Positions 1-11,392 of a DNA stretch of 64,000 bases are shown piece after piece (position 1 is the first letter of the stretch; every line of letters begins with the position of its first letter). Position numbers and translations under genes: made by a program. Below the pieces are notes generated by a model. That model was not told the origin of the DNA and searched no databases. It saw nothing but the letters and a program-made list of their open reading frames with translations. Source of the DNA: Bacteroides fragilis NCTC 9343 (GTDB taxonomy: Bacteria; Bacteroidota; Bacteroidia; Bacteroidales; Bacteroidaceae). The stretch lies in contig NC_003228.3 in the NCBI RefSeq assembly GCF_000025985.1, positions 4,712,001-4,776,000 on the forward strand, read 5' to 3'.

Positions 1-52
1 CGGCAAAATAACCGGCAAGGATACCTATCAAAATGTACCAGATAAAATTCAT
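1..52 (-). CDS. GlsB/YeaQ/YmgE-type small membrane protein, N-terminal fragment
   Basis: Reading leftwards from an ATG at 52, the frame gives a hydrophobic start, MNFIWYILIGILAGYFA, and then runs off the window edge. This opening segment with a G-x-x-A-G-x-x-A helix resembles the small membrane proteins of the GlsB/YeaQ (transglycosylase-associated) stress family, which are usually 80-100 residues with three membrane segments. Only 17 codons are visible, so the family call rests on a single helix and is tentative. The gene is divergent from the hypothetical gene starting at 244. Confidence 0.45.
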   Translation of the reverse strand, partial: MNFIWYILIGILAGYFA

Positions 53-189
53 AATGCTTGATTTATATTGTTTTGATATAGGAACGCTGCAGGCACAGGA
101 ATGTTCGGTAAATAAAGAGGGAATTAACGACTATTGATAAACCGGACGCTGAAAACAGTAAAATCTGATCTGTTTTTCGAATAGACACA

Positions 190-220
190 TTGTAACACTT
201 GATAAAAGAGATTATCTTTG
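190..220 (+). promoter_or_regulatory. Bacteroides-type promoter (TTG / TATCTTTG)
   Basis: TATCTTTG at 213-220 matches the Bacteroidetes -7 consensus TAnnTTTG. A TTG at 190-192 lies 20 bp upstream, at the expected distance for the -33 element. Transcription would start near 226, just ahead of the ATG at 244. This argues against an upstream TTG start at 199, which would lie in the promoter. Confidence 0.6.
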
Positions 221-243
221 TCCAAAAGAAAATCTTAAGGCCT

Positions 244-753
244 ATGAAAAATATTAATTACAGTATAAAAAAGCAATTTAAAATATCGGACGAAGGAATC
301 TGTTTGTTGCCCATGCTCCTTAGAGCGCTCTGTCGGCTTACTAAAAAACAGCTGTTACTACTGGAAGAAATCTATTCCAATTACTCCTCGTCCACAGAAG
401 GGGAAATCATCACACAATCTCACCGGACGGTGAATGCAAAAAGGATCCCGACTTCTTTTTCGTATGAAGGAGGCATCACACTCGACACGGAAACATTACA
501 CTATAGCAGCCCAAGTGAGAAGTTTGCAACAACTTGGAAAAATATATTATTTCACACCATTTCTATCAGAATAATTATCGGACTCCATAAAAGTAATATG
601 GAACCGTCCGAGTGGAGAGAAATCATTCACCAGAACACATATCAGAAATTTCACCGCAAACATAGAAGACGATTGCCATTATCATTCCGTGAACGGTATA
701 CACAATACAAAAACAAGGTTTCCGACGCATTCAACCAAGACGCTCCAAAGTAA
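244..753 (+). CDS. Hypothetical protein, 169 aa
   Basis: I do not recognise this protein. It is soluble-looking and basic, without a signal peptide or membrane segment, and ends in an Arg/Lys-rich stretch (RKHRRRLP near residue 145). The frame can be extended upstream to a TTG at 199, but the promoter -7 box at 213-220 lies inside that extension, so I take the ATG at 244 (MKNINYSIKK). It stands alone: divergent from the fragment at the left edge, with 128 bp before the acyltransferase. No cysteine pattern, nucleotide-binding loop or HTH can be made out. It may be a lineage-specific gene. Confidence 0.5.
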   Translation: MKNINYSIKKQFKISDEGICLLPMLLRALCRLTKKQLLLLEEIYSNYSSSTEGEIITQSHRTVNAKRIPTSFSYEGGITLDTETLHYSSPSEKFATTWKNILFHTISIRIIIGLHKSNMEPSEWREIIHQNTYQKFHRKHRRRLPLSFRERYTQYKNKVSDAFNQDAPK

Positions 754-881
754 ACCGGCTTCTATCGGGGGAACACATTACCCAACCTGAACAAAGTAAA
801 GGCAATAGAATGAATTTAATAATAATGACAGCAGCACAGATTGTACATTTTTCACATTAACACATTTAAATCAATTATATC

Positions 882-2018
882 ATGGAATTAAAAAAGAAAG
901 AGAATATAGGTTGGATTGACCTGTTAAGGGTACTCGCCTGTTTCTTTGTTGTTTTCTCGCATAGTTGCGATGCATTTATCGGCCAATTTGATGCCAATCG
1001 GGAATCGTTCTTAACAGGAGTGTTTTTGGGAAGCCTGATGCGCCCGTGTGTTCCCATTTTTGTTATGATGACCGGAGTATTGCTATTACCCGTACAAACC
1101 GACATGGCAGCGTTCTATAAGAAAAGGATAGGACGCCTGATCCCTCCAATGATTTTCTGGTCACTAGTCTTGCCTGTTTTGTATTTCATATATCTGAACT
1201 ATATCAATCCCGATACTCAAAATCCACTGATCTCGATGCCAGATCACAGTCTTGAAGCTTTATGGTTCAAACTATATACATTTATATTTAATTTCAATTT
1301 TGACACAGTCCCGTTGTGGTATCTTTATATGTTGATTGGGTTATATTTGATAATGCCTATTATCAGCGGTTGGTTGGAAAAAGTTTCAAAGAAGGAACTA
1401 AAATTATTCTTAGGCATTTGGGGAATCAGCCTGATTGCTCCGTATGTAAAAATGTTCGCTCCAGCACTAGGCTATCAGGGCAATTACGGGAATATGGGTC
1501 TATGGGGAGTATGTGACTGGAATGACTATGGTAGTTTTTATTATTTCTCCGGTTTTATCGGATATCTTCTGCTAGCTTATTATCTCACAAAATATCCACT
1601 GAAATGGAGTTGGAAGAAACTATTGAGTATTACCATCCCAATGTTTCTGACAGGATACCTGATCACATCTTATGGGTACGTCATCACACAAAATTACTTC
1701 CCGGGAAATTATGCTTATCTGGAAATTGTATGGTACTTTGCAGGTATCAACGTATTTATGATGACCTTCCCGGTTTTTGTAATCGTACAGAAGATAAAAG
1801 TACCTTCAAACCACAGATTATCACACATGGCATCACTCGCATTCGGCATTTATCTGAGCCATTATGTATTTGTATTCATTGCTTACGATTTACTGGATAC
1901 AGAGTTGCTGCCGTATACTGTACGAATTATTTGTATGGCCTGTATTGTATTCCTGACATGTTACGCCATCGTTTGGCTAATGTCAAAAAGCAAATTGACC
2001 AATCGCTTCATCCGGTAA
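882..2018 (+). CDS. Membrane acyltransferase, acyltransferase_3 family
   Basis: This 378-residue integral membrane protein has about ten hydrophobic segments. Its start, WIDLLRVLACFFVVFSHS (residues 11-28), is the first helix of the acyltransferase_3 (OafA/WecH-like) family, with the conserved Arg and the His of the helix 1 end. These enzymes O-acetylate or succinylate surface sugars, peptidoglycan or glycolipids from a cytoplasmic acyl-CoA; the substrate cannot be told from sequence. The length fits family members lacking the extra SGNH domain. It is monocistronic, preceded by 128 bp and followed by a hairpin terminator shared with the opposing rpoC. The start is the ATG at 882, after an A-rich leader. 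Confidence 0.85.
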   Translation: MELKKKENIGWIDLLRVLACFFVVFSHSCDAFIGQFDANRESFLTGVFLGSLMRPCVPIFVMMTGVLLLPVQTDMAAFYKKRIGRLIPPMIFWSLVLPVLYFIYLNYINPDTQNPLISMPDHSLEALWFKLYTFIFNFNFDTVPLWYLYMLIGLYLIMPIISGWLEKVSKKELKLFLGIWGISLIAPYVKMFAPALGYQGNYGNMGLWGVCDWNDYGSFYYFSGFIGYLLLAYYLTKYPLKWSWKKLLSITIPMFLTGYLITSYGYVITQNYFPGNYAYLEIVWYFAGINVFMMTFPVFVIVQKIKVPSNHRLSHMASLAFGIYLSHYVFVFIAYDLLDTELLPYTVRIICMACIVFLTCYAIVWLMSKSKLTNRFIR

Positions 2019-2034
2019 CGTAACATAAACTAAA

Positions 2035-2071
2035 AAAAAGAGCAATCACCTTTACGGCAATTGCTCTTTTT
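2035..2071. terminator. Bidirectional intrinsic terminator
   Basis: A perfect 12-bp inverted repeat (AAAAAGAGCAAT at 2035-2046 and ATTGCTCTTTTT at 2060-2071) surrounds a 13-nt loop. The A-tract on one side and T-tract on the other let it end both the acyltransferase transcript and the convergent rpoC transcript. Confidence 0.85.
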
Positions 2072-2094
2072 CAGCTATAGTCAATTGAATTGTA

Positions 2095-5000
2095 TTATTC
2101 TACTTCATTATAGTCAAGCACTGTCTTCTTATTAGCCAGAATACGATCGTATTCTTCTTTAGAACCTACAATGATCTTGTCAAACTCGCGAAGACCTGTA
2201 CCGGCCGGAATCAAATGACCGCAAATTACATTCTCCTTCATACCTTCCAACTTATCTATCTTACCATTGATAGCAGCCTCATTCAGTACCTTAGTTGTCT
2301 CCTGGAAAGAAGCGGCAGACATGAAGCTTGAAGTTTGCAATGCGGCACGAGTAATACCCTGAAGAATCTGGGTAGAAGTTGCAGCAACAGCATCACGCAC
2401 CTCAACCGGTTTAAGGTCACGGCGTTTCAGCATACTGTTTTCGTCACGCAACTTGCGGGCTGTGACAATCTGACCGGCTTTCAGGTTTTCAGAATCTCCG
2501 GCATCTACAACCACTTTCTTACCCCAAATGCGGTCGTTCTCTTCCATGAACTCGAGTTTGTCCACTACCTGCTGTTCAAGGAAGCGTGTATCACCCGGTT
2601 CGTCAATAGTCACTTTACGCATCATCTGGCGAACAATGATCTCAAAATGCTTATCATTGATCTTCACACCCTGTAAACGATATACGTCCTGAACTTCATT
2701 CACGATGTATTCCTGTACAGCCGTAGGACCTTTAATAGCCAAAATATCAGCCGGAGTCGTAGCACCATCGGACAATGGAGTACCTGCACGAACGTAGTCA
2801 TTCTCCTGTACCAGAATCTGCTTAGACAGCGGAACAAGGTATTTCTTCACTTCACCGGTCTTAGATGTAACGATGATTTCGCGATTACCGCGTTTCACTT
2901 TACCCATAGTAACCTCTCCATCGATTTCGGATACGACGGCAGGATTCGACGGGTTACGTGCTTCAAACAACTCAGTAACACGGGGAAGACCACCGGTAAT
3001 ATCACCAGCCTTACCCACAGCACGCGGAATCTTAACGATTACCTCACCTGCTTTCACCTTTTGGCCGTTTTCGATCACTACGTGTCCACCTACAGGTAAA
3101 TTATATGTACGGATAAGATCACCATCTTCGGTCAGGATGTGGGCCGAAGGAACTTTAGTCTTATCTTTAGACTCAATAATAATAATTTCTCGAAGTCCGG
3201 TCGCTTCATCCGATTCAATCTTATAAGTAACATTTTCAATGACACCCTCAAACTCAATCTTACCGGTAGCTTCGGTTATGATAACAGCGTTGAATGGATC
3301 CCATTTCGCAATCAGTTTACCTTTTTCTACCACTTCACCATCGGCTACATAAAGTGTAGAACCGTAAGGAACGTTATGGGTAGAAAGTACAATGCCTGTA
3401 TTGACATCAATGAAACGAACCTCAGCCAAACGACCTACTACCACTTTGGCAGCCTCACCAGTTTCGTCCACAATATCTACCGTACGGAGTTCTTCAAATT
3501 CCAAACGGGCATTATTTTTAGCAACAATACTTGCATTGGCCGCAATGTTGGCAGCCGTACCACCAGCATGGAATGTACGCAATGTCAACTGTGTACCTGG
3601 TTCACCGATAGACTGGGCAGCGATTACACCGACAGCCTCACCTTTCTGAACCATATGGTTCGTAGCCAGGTTACGACCGTAGCACTTCGCACAAACACCC
3701 TTCTTCGATTCGCAAGTCAATACCGAACGAATCTCAACGCTTTCAATCGGAGATTCCTGAATCTTCTTGGCGATATCTTCTGTAATTTCTTCACCACCGG
3801 CAACCAGTAATTCACCGGTCTGAGGATGAATAATATCGTGTACGGATACACGTCCGAGGATACGTTCGTACAGAGTAGCAATAACTTCGTCATTGTTCTT
3901 GAGGTCAGTACAAACCAGTCCGCGAAGCGTACCGCAGTCTTCTTCATTAATAATCACATCGTGCGAAACGTCAACCAGACGACGAGTCAAGTATCCCGCA
4001 TCGGCAGTCTTCAAAGCGGTATCGGCCAAACCTTTACGGGCACCGTGAGTAGAGATAAAGTACTCCAACACAGAAAGTCCCTCTTTAAAGTTAGACAAGA
4101 TAGGGTTCTCGATGATCTGACCACCTTCAGCACCTGCCTTCTGCGGTTTTGCCATCAAACCACGCATACCGGAGAGCTGACGGATCTGCTCTTTAGAACC
4201 ACGGGCACCGGAATCAAGCATCATGTACACAGAGTTGAAACCCTGATCATCTGAAGAAATAGTCTTCATCAAGATATTAGACAATTCAGAGTTTACATGT
4301 GTCCAGATATCAATTACCTGGTTGTAACGTTCATTATTGGTGATGAAACCCATATTATAGTTATTGATCACCTGCTCTACCTCTTCATAACCTCTCTGAA
4401 CGAGTGTCTCTTTCTCTTTCGGGATAATGATATCACCCAAGTTGAATGACAGACCACCCTGAAAAGCCATCTTGTAGCCTAAATTTTTAATTCCATCAAG
4501 GAAGTCAGCAGTCCGAGCAACACCACAAGCTTTGATTACAGCACTAATAATGTCACGCAATGATTTCTTTGAAATAATAGTATTGATGTATCCGACTTCA
4601 GGCGGAACTATTTCGTTCACAATCACACGACCTACTGAAGTCTCACGCATTACATCAACGATATTTCCATTTTCGTCAAGGTCTTTTACGATAACCTTCA
4701 CCGGAGCATGAATATCTACTTTGCCTTCATTGTAAGCTATCAACGCTTCTTCGGGGCCATAGAATGTGAGTCCTTCACCTTTTGCGCCTTTACGGAGTTT
4801 GGTGATATAGTACAAACCAAGCACCATATCCTGTGAAGGAACGGTAATAGGAGCACCATTTGCAGGATTCAGAATATTGTGAGAAGCCAGCATCAACATT
4901 TGTGCTTCAAGTACTGCCTCATTGCTCAAAGGCAAGTGAACAGCCATCTGGTCACCATCAAAGTCGGCATTGAACGCTGTACATGCCAACGGATGCAATT

Positions 5001-6378
5001 GGATAGCTTTACCTTCGATCATCTTAGGCTGGAAAGCCTGAATACCCAAACGGTGAAGTGTCGGAGCACGGTTCAACAATACTGGATGACCTTTCATTAC
5101 GTGTTCAAGAATATCCCAGATCACCGGCTCCTTACGGTCCACGATCTTCTTAGCAGACTTCACAGTCTTTACGATACCTCGCTCGATCAACTTACGGATA
5201 ATGAACGGCTTGTACAGTTCGGCAGCCATCAGTTTAGGAATACCACATTCATGCATTCTCAACTCCGGGCCAACAACAATTACCGAACGGGCCGAATAGT
5301 CAACGCGTTTACCCAGCAAGTTTTGACGGAAACGTCCTTGCTTACCTTTCAGGCTGTCAGACAAAGACTTCAACGGGCGGTTGGCATCAGTCTTAACTGC
5401 ACTGGATTTACGTGAATTATCAAACAGTGAATCGACAGATTCCTGAAGCATACGTTTCTCGTTACGGAGAATCACCTCGGGAGCCTTAATCTCAATCAAT
5501 CGTTTCAAACGATTGTTACGGATAATCACACGACGATAAAGATCGTTCAAATCGGATGTAGCGAAACGCCCTCCATCCAACGGAACCAACGGACGAAGTT
5601 CGGGCGGAATTACCGGTACAATACGTACAATCATCCATTCAGGTTTATTCCGTCCACGTGATGCACGGAATGATTCTACCACCTGAAGACGCTTCAAAGC
5701 CTCATTCTTACGCTGTTGCGAAGCATCATTTCCGGCACGGTGACGCAACTCATAGGATAATGCATCAAGATCGAGACGGGCAAGCAGATCATAGATCGCT
5801 TCGGCTCCCATTTTAGCAATAAACTTGTTGGGGTCTGTATCTTCCAGATACTGATTATCTTTAGGAAGAGTATCAAGAATATCCAAGTATTCTTCTTCTG
5901 ACAACAGATCAAATTCGGCGATACCGTCTTCAGCTTTCACACCCGGCTGAATGACAACATAGCGTTCGTAGTAAATGATAGAATCGAGTTTCTTGGTGGG
6001 GAGTCCCAACAAATAACCGATCTTATTAGGCAGCGAACGGAAATACCAGATGTGAGCTACAGGCACGACAAGCTGGATATGTCCCATACGTTCGCGACGT
6101 ACTTTCTTTTCAGTAACTTCTACACCACAACGGTCGCAGACAATACCTTTATAACGGATGCGTTTATATTTACCGCAATGGCATTCGTAGTCTTTGATCG
6201 GGCCGAAGATACGCTCGCAGAACAAACCGTCACGCTCAGGTTTGTATGTACGATAGTTGATGGTTTCAGGCTTTAATACTTCACCACTCGAATTCTCAAG
6301 GATTTCTTCCGGAGAAGCCAAACCGATAGAGATTTTCGAGAAATTGCTCTTGATCTTATTTTCTTTTCTAAAAGCCAT
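2095..6378 (-). CDS. rpoC: DNA-directed RNA polymerase subunit beta'
   Basis: This is the 1427-residue catalytic beta' subunit of RNA polymerase. The N-terminal zinc site is C66, C68, C81, C84. The magnesium-binding motif NADFDGD begins at N470, with the three Asp at 472, 474 and 476. A second zinc ribbon lies in the middle of the protein ([13 protein letters not shown]). The length is normal for Bacteroidetes. It follows rpoB with a 146-bp gap, longer than is usual for this pair, that contains inverted repeats. It ends at the bidirectional terminator. No truncation or odd residue was seen. Confidence 0.98.
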   Translation of the reverse strand: MAFRKENKIKSNFSKISIGLASPEEILENSSGEVLKPETINYRTYKPERDGLFCERIFGPIKDYECHCGKYKRIRYKGIVCDRCGVEVTEKKVRRERMGHIQLVVPVAHIWYFRSLPNKIGYLLGLPTKKLDSIIYYERYVVIQPGVKAEDGIAEFDLLSEEEYLDILDTLPKDNQYLEDTDPNKFIAKMGAEAIYDLLARLDLDALSYELRHRAGNDASQQRKNEALKRLQVVESFRASRGRNKPEWMIVRIVPVIPPELRPLVPLDGGRFATSDLNDLYRRVIIRNNRLKRLIEIKAPEVILRNEKRMLQESVDSLFDNSRKSSAVKTDANRPLKSLSDSLKGKQGRFRQNLLGKRVDYSARSVIVVGPELRMHECGIPKLMAAELYKPFIIRKLIERGIVKTVKSAKKIVDRKEPVIWDILEHVMKGHPVLLNRAPTLHRLGIQAFQPKMIEGKAIQLHPLACTAFNADFDGDQMAVHLPLSNEAVLEAQMLMLASHNILNPANGAPITVPSQDMVLGLYYITKLRKGAKGEGLTFYGPEEALIAYNEGKVDIHAPVKVIVKDLDENGNIVDVMRETSVGRVIVNEIVPPEVGYINTIISKKSLRDIISAVIKACGVARTADFLDGIKNLGYKMAFQGGLSFNLGDIIIPKEKETLVQRGYEEVEQVINNYNMGFITNNERYNQVIDIWTHVNSELSNILMKTISSDDQGFNSVYMMLDSGARGSKEQIRQLSGMRGLMAKPQKAGAEGGQIIENPILSNFKEGLSVLEYFISTHGARKGLADTALKTADAGYLTRRLVDVSHDVIINEEDCGTLRGLVCTDLKNNDEVIATLYERILGRVSVHDIIHPQTGELLVAGGEEITEDIAKKIQESPIESVEIRSVLTCESKKGVCAKCYGRNLATNHMVQKGEAVGVIAAQSIGEPGTQLTLRTFHAGGTAANIAANASIVAKNNARLEFEELRTVDIVDETGEAAKVVVGRLAEVRFIDVNTGIVLSTHNVPYGSTLYVADGEVVEKGKLIAKWDPFNAVIITEATGKIEFEGVIENVTYKIESDEATGLREIIIIESKDKTKVPSAHILTEDGDLIRTYNLPVGGHVVIENGQKVKAGEVIVKIPRAVGKAGDITGGLPRVTELFEARNPSNPAVVSEIDGEVTMGKVKRGNREIIVTSKTGEVKKYLVPLSKQILVQENDYVRAGTPLSDGATTPADILAIKGPTAVQEYIVNEVQDVYRLQGVKINDKHFEIIVRQMMRKVTIDEPGDTRFLEQQVVDKLEFMEENDRIWGKKVVVDAGDSENLKAGQIVTARKLRDENSMLKRRDLKPVEVRDAVAATSTQILQGITRAALQTSSFMSAASFQETTKVLNEAAINGKIDKLEGMKENVICGHLIPAGTGLREFDKIIVGSKEEYDRILANKKTVLDYNEVE

Positions 6379-6432
6379 ACTTTTATAATTATATAATATG
6401 CTAATTAACTAAATAATGTGCCGATTGGCTGA

Positions 6433-6515
6433 TGCCAATGTGCCAATAAGAAAATATGCTAATTATGAAATGCCACAGCCAATGTACCTTGATCGATACA
6501 TTGGCATATTGGCAC
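6433..6515. repeat. Nested inverted repeats in the rpoB-rpoC spacer
   Basis: The outer arms are TGCCAATGTGCCAAT (6433-6447) and ATTGGCATATTGGCAC (6500-6515), imperfectly complementary. Overlapping the right arm is a perfect 9-bp hairpin, GCCAATGTA (6478-6486) and TACATTGGC (6497-6505). The word TTGGCACATTGGCA in several orientations looks like a short dispersed repeat. It lies within the rpoBC transcript and could form an RNA structure between the two cistrons. Confidence 0.6.
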
Positions 6516-6524
6516 ATTAGTTCA

Positions 6525-9500
6525 TTATTCCAAATTGATGCTCAGGCCCAATCCTCTTAATTCGTGCAACAACACGTTCAGAGATTCCGGAATACCCGGC
6601 TGTGGCATGGGTTCGCCCTTTACAATGGCTTCGTAAGCCTTAGAACGTCCAACAACGTCGTCCGACTTGATTGTCAGAATCTCCTGGAGAATATGCGATG
6701 CACCGAAACCTTCGAGTGCCCAAACCTCCATCTCTCCGAAACGCTGACCACCAAACTGAGCTTTACCACCAAGAGGTTGCTGAGTAATCAATGAGTATGG
6801 TCCGATAGAACGTGCGTGCATCTTGTCTTCAACCATGTGACCGAGTTTCAACATATAGGTAACACCTACGGTTGCTGGTTGGTCAAAGCGTTCGCCTGTA
6901 CCACCATCACAAAGATAAGTTTTGCAATAGCGTGGTAGACCGGCTTTGTCTGTCCACTCGTTCAAGTCATCCAAAGTTGCACCGTCAAAAATCGGCGTAG
7001 CGAACTTCACACCCAAATTCTTTCCGGCACGTCCGAGAACAGCCTCAAAAATCTGACCGATATTCATACGAGAAGGCACACCCAACGGGTTCAATACAAT
7101 GTCTACCGGAGTTCCATCTTCAAGGAACGGCATGTCTTCTTGACGAACAACACGTGACACAATACCTTTATTACCGTGACGTCCGGCCATCTTATCACCT
7201 ACACCAATCTTACGTTTTTTAGCAATATATACTTTCGCCATCTGAATGATACCTGCAGGCAGTTCATCACCAATTGTGATAGCGAACTTTTTACGCTTCA
7301 GTTCAGCATCAAGTTCTTTGTACTTCTTGATAAAGTTCAGGATCAAGTCACGAATCATACCATTCGCATGATCATCATTGGTCCAGTCGCTCAGCTGAAT
7401 CGCAGTGAAATCAAGTGAATCGAAGTCAGAAGCACTAAACTTAGAGCCTTTAGCTATGACTTCAGCTCCCAAGTAGTCTTTCACGCCCTGAGATACCTTT
7501 CCTTCTGTCAATACCATCAATTTCTTTACCAAGATACGTTTCAAGTCAGCTACCTTAGACTCAAATTCATCGTCAATTTTCGGAAGCAACGCCTTATCAG
7601 CCAACTTAGAACTACGATTCTTGATGACACGTGAGAACAGTTTCTTATCAATAATTACCCCCTTCAGAGAAGGAGATGCTTTCAAAGAAGCATCTTTCAC
7701 ATCACCGGCTTTATCACCAAAGATAGCACGAAGCAATTTTTCTTCCGGAGAAGGATCAGATTCACCTTTCGGTGTAATCTTACCAATCAATATATCACCC
7801 GGCTGAATACGTGCACCGACACGTACGATACCATTCTCGTCCAAATCCTTAGTGGCTTCCTCACTCACGTTAGGAATATCAGAAGTCAACTCTTCCATTC
7901 CTCGCTTGGTTTCACGAACTTCGAGTGAATACTCTTCTACGTGTACTGAAGTCAGCAAGTCTTCACGAACCACACGTTCATTCAACACGATAGCATCCTC
8001 GTAATTATAACCTTTCCAAGGCATGTAAGCAACCAACAGATTCTTACCCAAAGCGAGTTCTCCATTTTCAGTAGAATAACCTTCTGTCAGAATCTGACCT
8101 TTCGTCACACGATCACCTTTATTGCAAGTTGGCCGAAGGTCGATTGTCATATTCTGGTTCGTTTTACGGAACTTCGGTATTCTATATTCTTTTAATGCCG
8201 GCTCAAAACTTACAAACTCTTCATCTTCTGTACGATCGTATAGAATACGAATAGTAGTAGCATCTACAAAATCAATCACTCCATCACCTTCGGCAGCAAT
8301 CTGAGTACGTGAATCACGTACCAACTGGCGTTCAATACCTGTACCTACGATTGGAGCTTCACTTCTCAGCAAAGGAACAGCCTGGCGCATCATGTTCGAT
8401 CCCATCAACGCACGGTTAGCGTCATCATGTTCAAGGAAGGGAATCAAAGATGCAGCGATAGAAGCAATCTGTTGAGGAGCAACGTCCATCAACTCTACTT
8501 CCGAAGGTTCTACAACCGGATAATCGGCATCCTGACGAGACTTAACCTTATTACGGATAAATGTACCGTCATCATTCAACGGAGCATTACCCTGTGCTAT
8601 GATCTTAGCTTCTTCTTCCTCAGCCGTCAGGTAAACGAGTCCGTTCTCAGACAGATCTACCTTTCCGTTATCTACCTTACGGTAAGGAGTTTCAATAAAG
8701 CCGAGATCATTGATCTTGGCAAACACACAAAGTGACGAAATCAAACCGATATTCGGACCTTCCGGTGTTTCAATCGGACAAAGGCGTCCGTAGTGTGTAT
8801 AGTGAACGTCACGAACCTCAAATCCGGCACGTTCACGAGACAAACCACCAGGACCAAGAGCAGACATACGACGTTTGTGAGTGATTTCAGCCAACGGGTT
8901 TGTCTGGTCCATAAACTGTGACAATGCGTTAGTTCCGAAGAATGAATTGATCACAGAAGAAATAGTCTTCGCATTGATCAAGTCAATCGGAGTAAACACC
9001 TCATTGTCACGAACGTTCATTCGTTCGCGGATGGTACGTGACATACGTGCCAAACCGACAGCGAACTGATTGGACAACTGTTCGCCTACAGTACGTACGC
9101 GACGGTTGCTCAAGTGGTCGATATCATCTACATCTGCTTTTGAGTTAATCAGCTCAATCAGATATTTGATGATCTCGATAATATCTTCTTTAGTGAGGAC
9201 ACGCACGTCCATGTCTGTCGTCAGGTTCAATTTCTTATTGATTCTATAACGACCTACATCACCAAGGTCATACCGTTTTTCAGAGAAGAACAGGTTATTA
9301 ATAACTTCACGGGCACTGGCATCATCGGCAGGGTCTGCATTACGCAACTGACGGTAGATATAAAGCACAGCCTCCTTTTCCGAGTTACTCGGGTCCTTCT
9401 GAAGGGTATTATATATAATAGAGTAGTCGGACTGGTTCGGTTCTTCCTTGTGAATAAGGATGTTTTGAACGCCCGAGTCAATTATTTCATCTATATGTTC

Positions 9501-10337
9501 CGGTTCGATTACTGTTTCACGGTCGATAATGACTTCATTACGTTCAATAGAAACAACTTCACCGGTATCTTCATCAACGAAATCTTCAATCCAGGTTTTC
9601 AAGACACGCGCAGCCAGTTTACGACCTACTACCTTCTTGAGATTAGTCTTATTAACCTTCACATCTTCAGCCAGGTTAAAAATCTCAAGAATGTCCTTGT
9701 CGTTCTCAAAGCCGATAGCTCTTAACAGCGTAGTAACAGGCAATTTCTTCTTACGATCAATATAAGCGTACATTACGTTGTTAATATCGGTAGCGAACTC
9801 AATCCATGATCCCTTAAACGGGATGATACGGGCTGAGTACAACTTTGTACCATTAGCATGTACACTCTGACCGAAGAATACGCCCGGAGAACGGTGAAGC
9901 TGCGACACAACTACACGCTCAGCACCATTGATGACAAAAGTTGCCTTGTCAGTCATGTAAGGTATAGGACCAAGGAACACATCTTGAATCACTGTATCGA
10001 AATCCTCATGATCGGGGTCTGTACAGTAAAGCTTGAGTTTCGCTTTCAATGGAACACTATATGTGAGCCCACGCTCTATACAATCATCAATGGTATAGCG
10101 CGGCGGATCAATATAATAGTCCAGAAACTCAAGAACAAAATTGTTTCTTGTGTCGGCAATTGGGAAGTTTTCGGCAAATACTTTATACAATCCCTCTTTT
10201 TTACGCTTCTCAGGTGGGGTATCTAGTTGTAGAAAGTCTTGGAATGACTTCAATTGTACTTCCAGGAAATCCGGATATTCAAGCGGATTCTTAGTCGAAG
10301 CAAAATTAACTCTTTGATTTACAGTATTTGAAGACAT
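6525..10337 (-). CDS. rpoB: DNA-directed RNA polymerase subunit beta
   Basis: This is the 1270-residue beta subunit. The rifampicin-binding region is near residues 465-500 ([19 protein letters not shown] followed by MSALGPGGL). The positions corresponding to E. coli D516, H526 and S531 carry the sensitive residues D, H and S. The C-terminal part holds the [16 protein letters not shown] segment and the [20 protein letters not shown] clamp region. It starts 104 bp after rplL, and the gap contains a strong hairpin followed by a U-tract, suggesting that polymerase expression is set below that of the ribosomal proteins. The start [12 protein letters not shown] is the first in-frame ATG. Confidence 0.98.
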   Translation of the reverse strand: MSSNTVNQRVNFASTKNPLEYPDFLEVQLKSFQDFLQLDTPPEKRKKEGLYKVFAENFPIADTRNNFVLEFLDYYIDPPRYTIDDCIERGLTYSVPLKAKLKLYCTDPDHEDFDTVIQDVFLGPIPYMTDKATFVINGAERVVVSQLHRSPGVFFGQSVHANGTKLYSARIIPFKGSWIEFATDINNVMYAYIDRKKKLPVTTLLRAIGFENDKDILEIFNLAEDVKVNKTNLKKVVGRKLAARVLKTWIEDFVDEDTGEVVSIERNEVIIDRETVIEPEHIDEIIDSGVQNILIHKEEPNQSDYSIIYNTLQKDPSNSEKEAVLYIYRQLRNADPADDASAREVINNLFFSEKRYDLGDVGRYRINKKLNLTTDMDVRVLTKEDIIEIIKYLIELINSKADVDDIDHLSNRRVRTVGEQLSNQFAVGLARMSRTIRERMNVRDNEVFTPIDLINAKTISSVINSFFGTNALSQFMDQTNPLAEITHKRRMSALGPGGLSRERAGFEVRDVHYTHYGRLCPIETPEGPNIGLISSLCVFAKINDLGFIETPYRKVDNGKVDLSENGLVYLTAEEEEAKIIAQGNAPLNDDGTFIRNKVKSRQDADYPVVEPSEVELMDVAPQQIASIAASLIPFLEHDDANRALMGSNMMRQAVPLLRSEAPIVGTGIERQLVRDSRTQIAAEGDGVIDFVDATTIRILYDRTEDEEFVSFEPALKEYRIPKFRKTNQNMTIDLRPTCNKGDRVTKGQILTEGYSTENGELALGKNLLVAYMPWKGYNYEDAIVLNERVVREDLLTSVHVEEYSLEVRETKRGMEELTSDIPNVSEEATKDLDENGIVRVGARIQPGDILIGKITPKGESDPSPEEKLLRAIFGDKAGDVKDASLKASPSLKGVIIDKKLFSRVIKNRSSKLADKALLPKIDDEFESKVADLKRILVKKLMVLTEGKVSQGVKDYLGAEVIAKGSKFSASDFDSLDFTAIQLSDWTNDDHANGMIRDLILNFIKKYKELDAELKRKKFAITIGDELPAGIIQMAKVYIAKKRKIGVGDKMAGRHGNKGIVSRVVRQEDMPFLEDGTPVDIVLNPLGVPSRMNIGQIFEAVLGRAGKNLGVKFATPIFDGATLDDLNEWTDKAGLPRYCKTYLCDGGTGERFDQPATVGVTYMLKLGHMVEDKMHARSIGPYSLITQQPLGGKAQFGGQRFGEMEVWALEGFGASHILQEILTIKSDDVVGRSKAYEAIVKGEPMPQPGIPESLNVLLHELRGLGLSINLE

Positions 10338-10378
10338 CTGTCAATGAATTTGGAGAACTTAATTTTAAATATATACAC

Positions 10379-10416
10379 AAAAAGGTTAAGAATCCTCTTG
10401 TGAAGGATTCTTAACC
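10379..10416 (-). terminator. Attenuator hairpin between rplL and rpoB
   Basis: Read on the minus strand, GGTTAAGAATCCT pairs perfectly with AGGATTCTTAACC (10384-10396 and 10404-10416). The stem is 13 bp with a 7-nt loop and is followed by five U. This has the form of an intrinsic terminator, yet rpoB lacks an obvious separate promoter. It probably works as a partial terminator, a role known for the E. coli rplL-rpoB spacer; that function here is inferred. Confidence 0.8.
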
Positions 10417-10441
10417 GAATTACCTGATAACCAGGCTAATG

Positions 10442-10816
10442 TTATTTAAGTTCAACTTCAGCTCCAGCTTCTTCCAATGTTTTCTTCAATGATTCTGCTT
10501 CGTCTTTAGCCAAACCTTCTTTTACTACACTAGGAGCACCGTCTACCATGTCCTTAGCTTCTTTCAAGCCAAGACCACAAGCTTCTTTAACGGCCTTAAC
10601 AACCTGAAGTTTAGCTGCACCAGCGCTCTTCAATACTACGTCGAAAGAAGATTTTTCTTCTGCGGCAGCAGCACCAGCTGCAGGACCAGCAGCAACAGCT
10701 ACAGCTGCAGCAGCAGGTTCAATACCATATTCTTCTTTAAGGATAGTTGCAAGTTCATTAACTTCTTTTACTGTCAAGTTAACTAATTGTTCTGCAAAAG
10801 CTTTCAAATCTGCCAT
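10442..10816 (-). CDS. rplL: 50S ribosomal protein L7/L12
   Basis: This acidic stalk protein is 124 residues, normal length. It has an N-terminal dimerisation helix (residues 1-32), an Ala/Gly-rich hinge (about 36-52, with [19 protein letters not shown]) and the globular factor-binding C-terminal domain ([31 protein letters not shown]). It recruits EF-Tu, EF-G and other translation GTPases to the ribosome. It is encoded 48 bp after rplJ, so the two stalk proteins are expected to be cotranscribed. Confidence 0.97.
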
Positions 10817-10864
10817 TTTTTGTATGATTTTAATGTTTAATTTACTAAATAAAATGTGTTATAA

Positions 10865-11377
10865 TTATCTTTCACCAAGAGTTTTGAGAACTCCGTGAAG
10901 GGTGTTGCCACCTGATTGAAGAGCAGAAATAACATTCTTGGCCGGTGATTGCAACAGGGCAACGATATCGGCAATAACTTCATTCTTACTCTTAATAGCT
11001 ACGAGAGCATCCAACTGGTCAGCACCAACATAGAAGCTTTCTTCTGCGTATGCGGCTTTCAGTCCCGGAATACCATCTTTAGATTTATCCTTGATCAGTT
11101 TAGCAGGTGCGTTTGCAACATTGCAAAACATCACAGCTGTTGTACCTTTCAAAGAATCGTAAAGAGGAGAGAAATCACCTTCAATGCTTTCAAGTGCTTT
11201 ATGAAGCAATGTATTCTTGACTACCATCAATTTGATGTCAGCCTTGAAACAAGCTCTTCTCAATTCACTTGTTGCAGCAGCATTCATAGCTGTTGTATCT
11301 ACCAAATAGAAGTGACTATATTCCTGTACTGTAGCAGCAATCTGCTCAATAATCGTATTTTTATCTTCCTTTCTCAT
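10865..11377 (-). CDS. rplJ: 50S ribosomal protein L10
   Basis: This 170-residue protein is the base of the ribosomal stalk. It binds 23S rRNA through its N-terminal domain and L7/L12 dimers through its C-terminal helix. Recognisable segments are MRKEDKNTIIEQI at the start, LRRACFKADIKLMVVKNTLL (residues 39-58) and the FCNVANAPAKLIKD stretch. It lies 15 bp after rplA and 48 bp before rplL. In many bacteria L10 or its complex with L7/L12 represses its own mRNA leader; I saw no clear leader structure in this short gap. Confidence 0.96.
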   Translation of the reverse strand: MRKEDKNTIIEQIAATVQEYSHFYLVDTTAMNAAATSELRRACFKADIKLMVVKNTLLHKALESIEGDFSPLYDSLKGTTAVMFCNVANAPAKLIKDKSKDGIPGLKAAYAEESFYVGADQLDALVAIKSKNEVIADIVALLQSPAKNVISALQSGGNTLHGVLKTLGER

Positions 11378-11392
11378 TGTTACTCTGTTTTA

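Noticed and set aside
6433..6515. CRISPR-like array in the rpoB-rpoC spacer
   Set aside because: The repeats are short, inverted and overlapping without spacers of even length; there are no cas genes in the window.
8880..8960. Rifampicin-resistance change in rpoB
   Set aside because: The positions equal to E. coli D516, H526 and S531 carry the sensitive residues.
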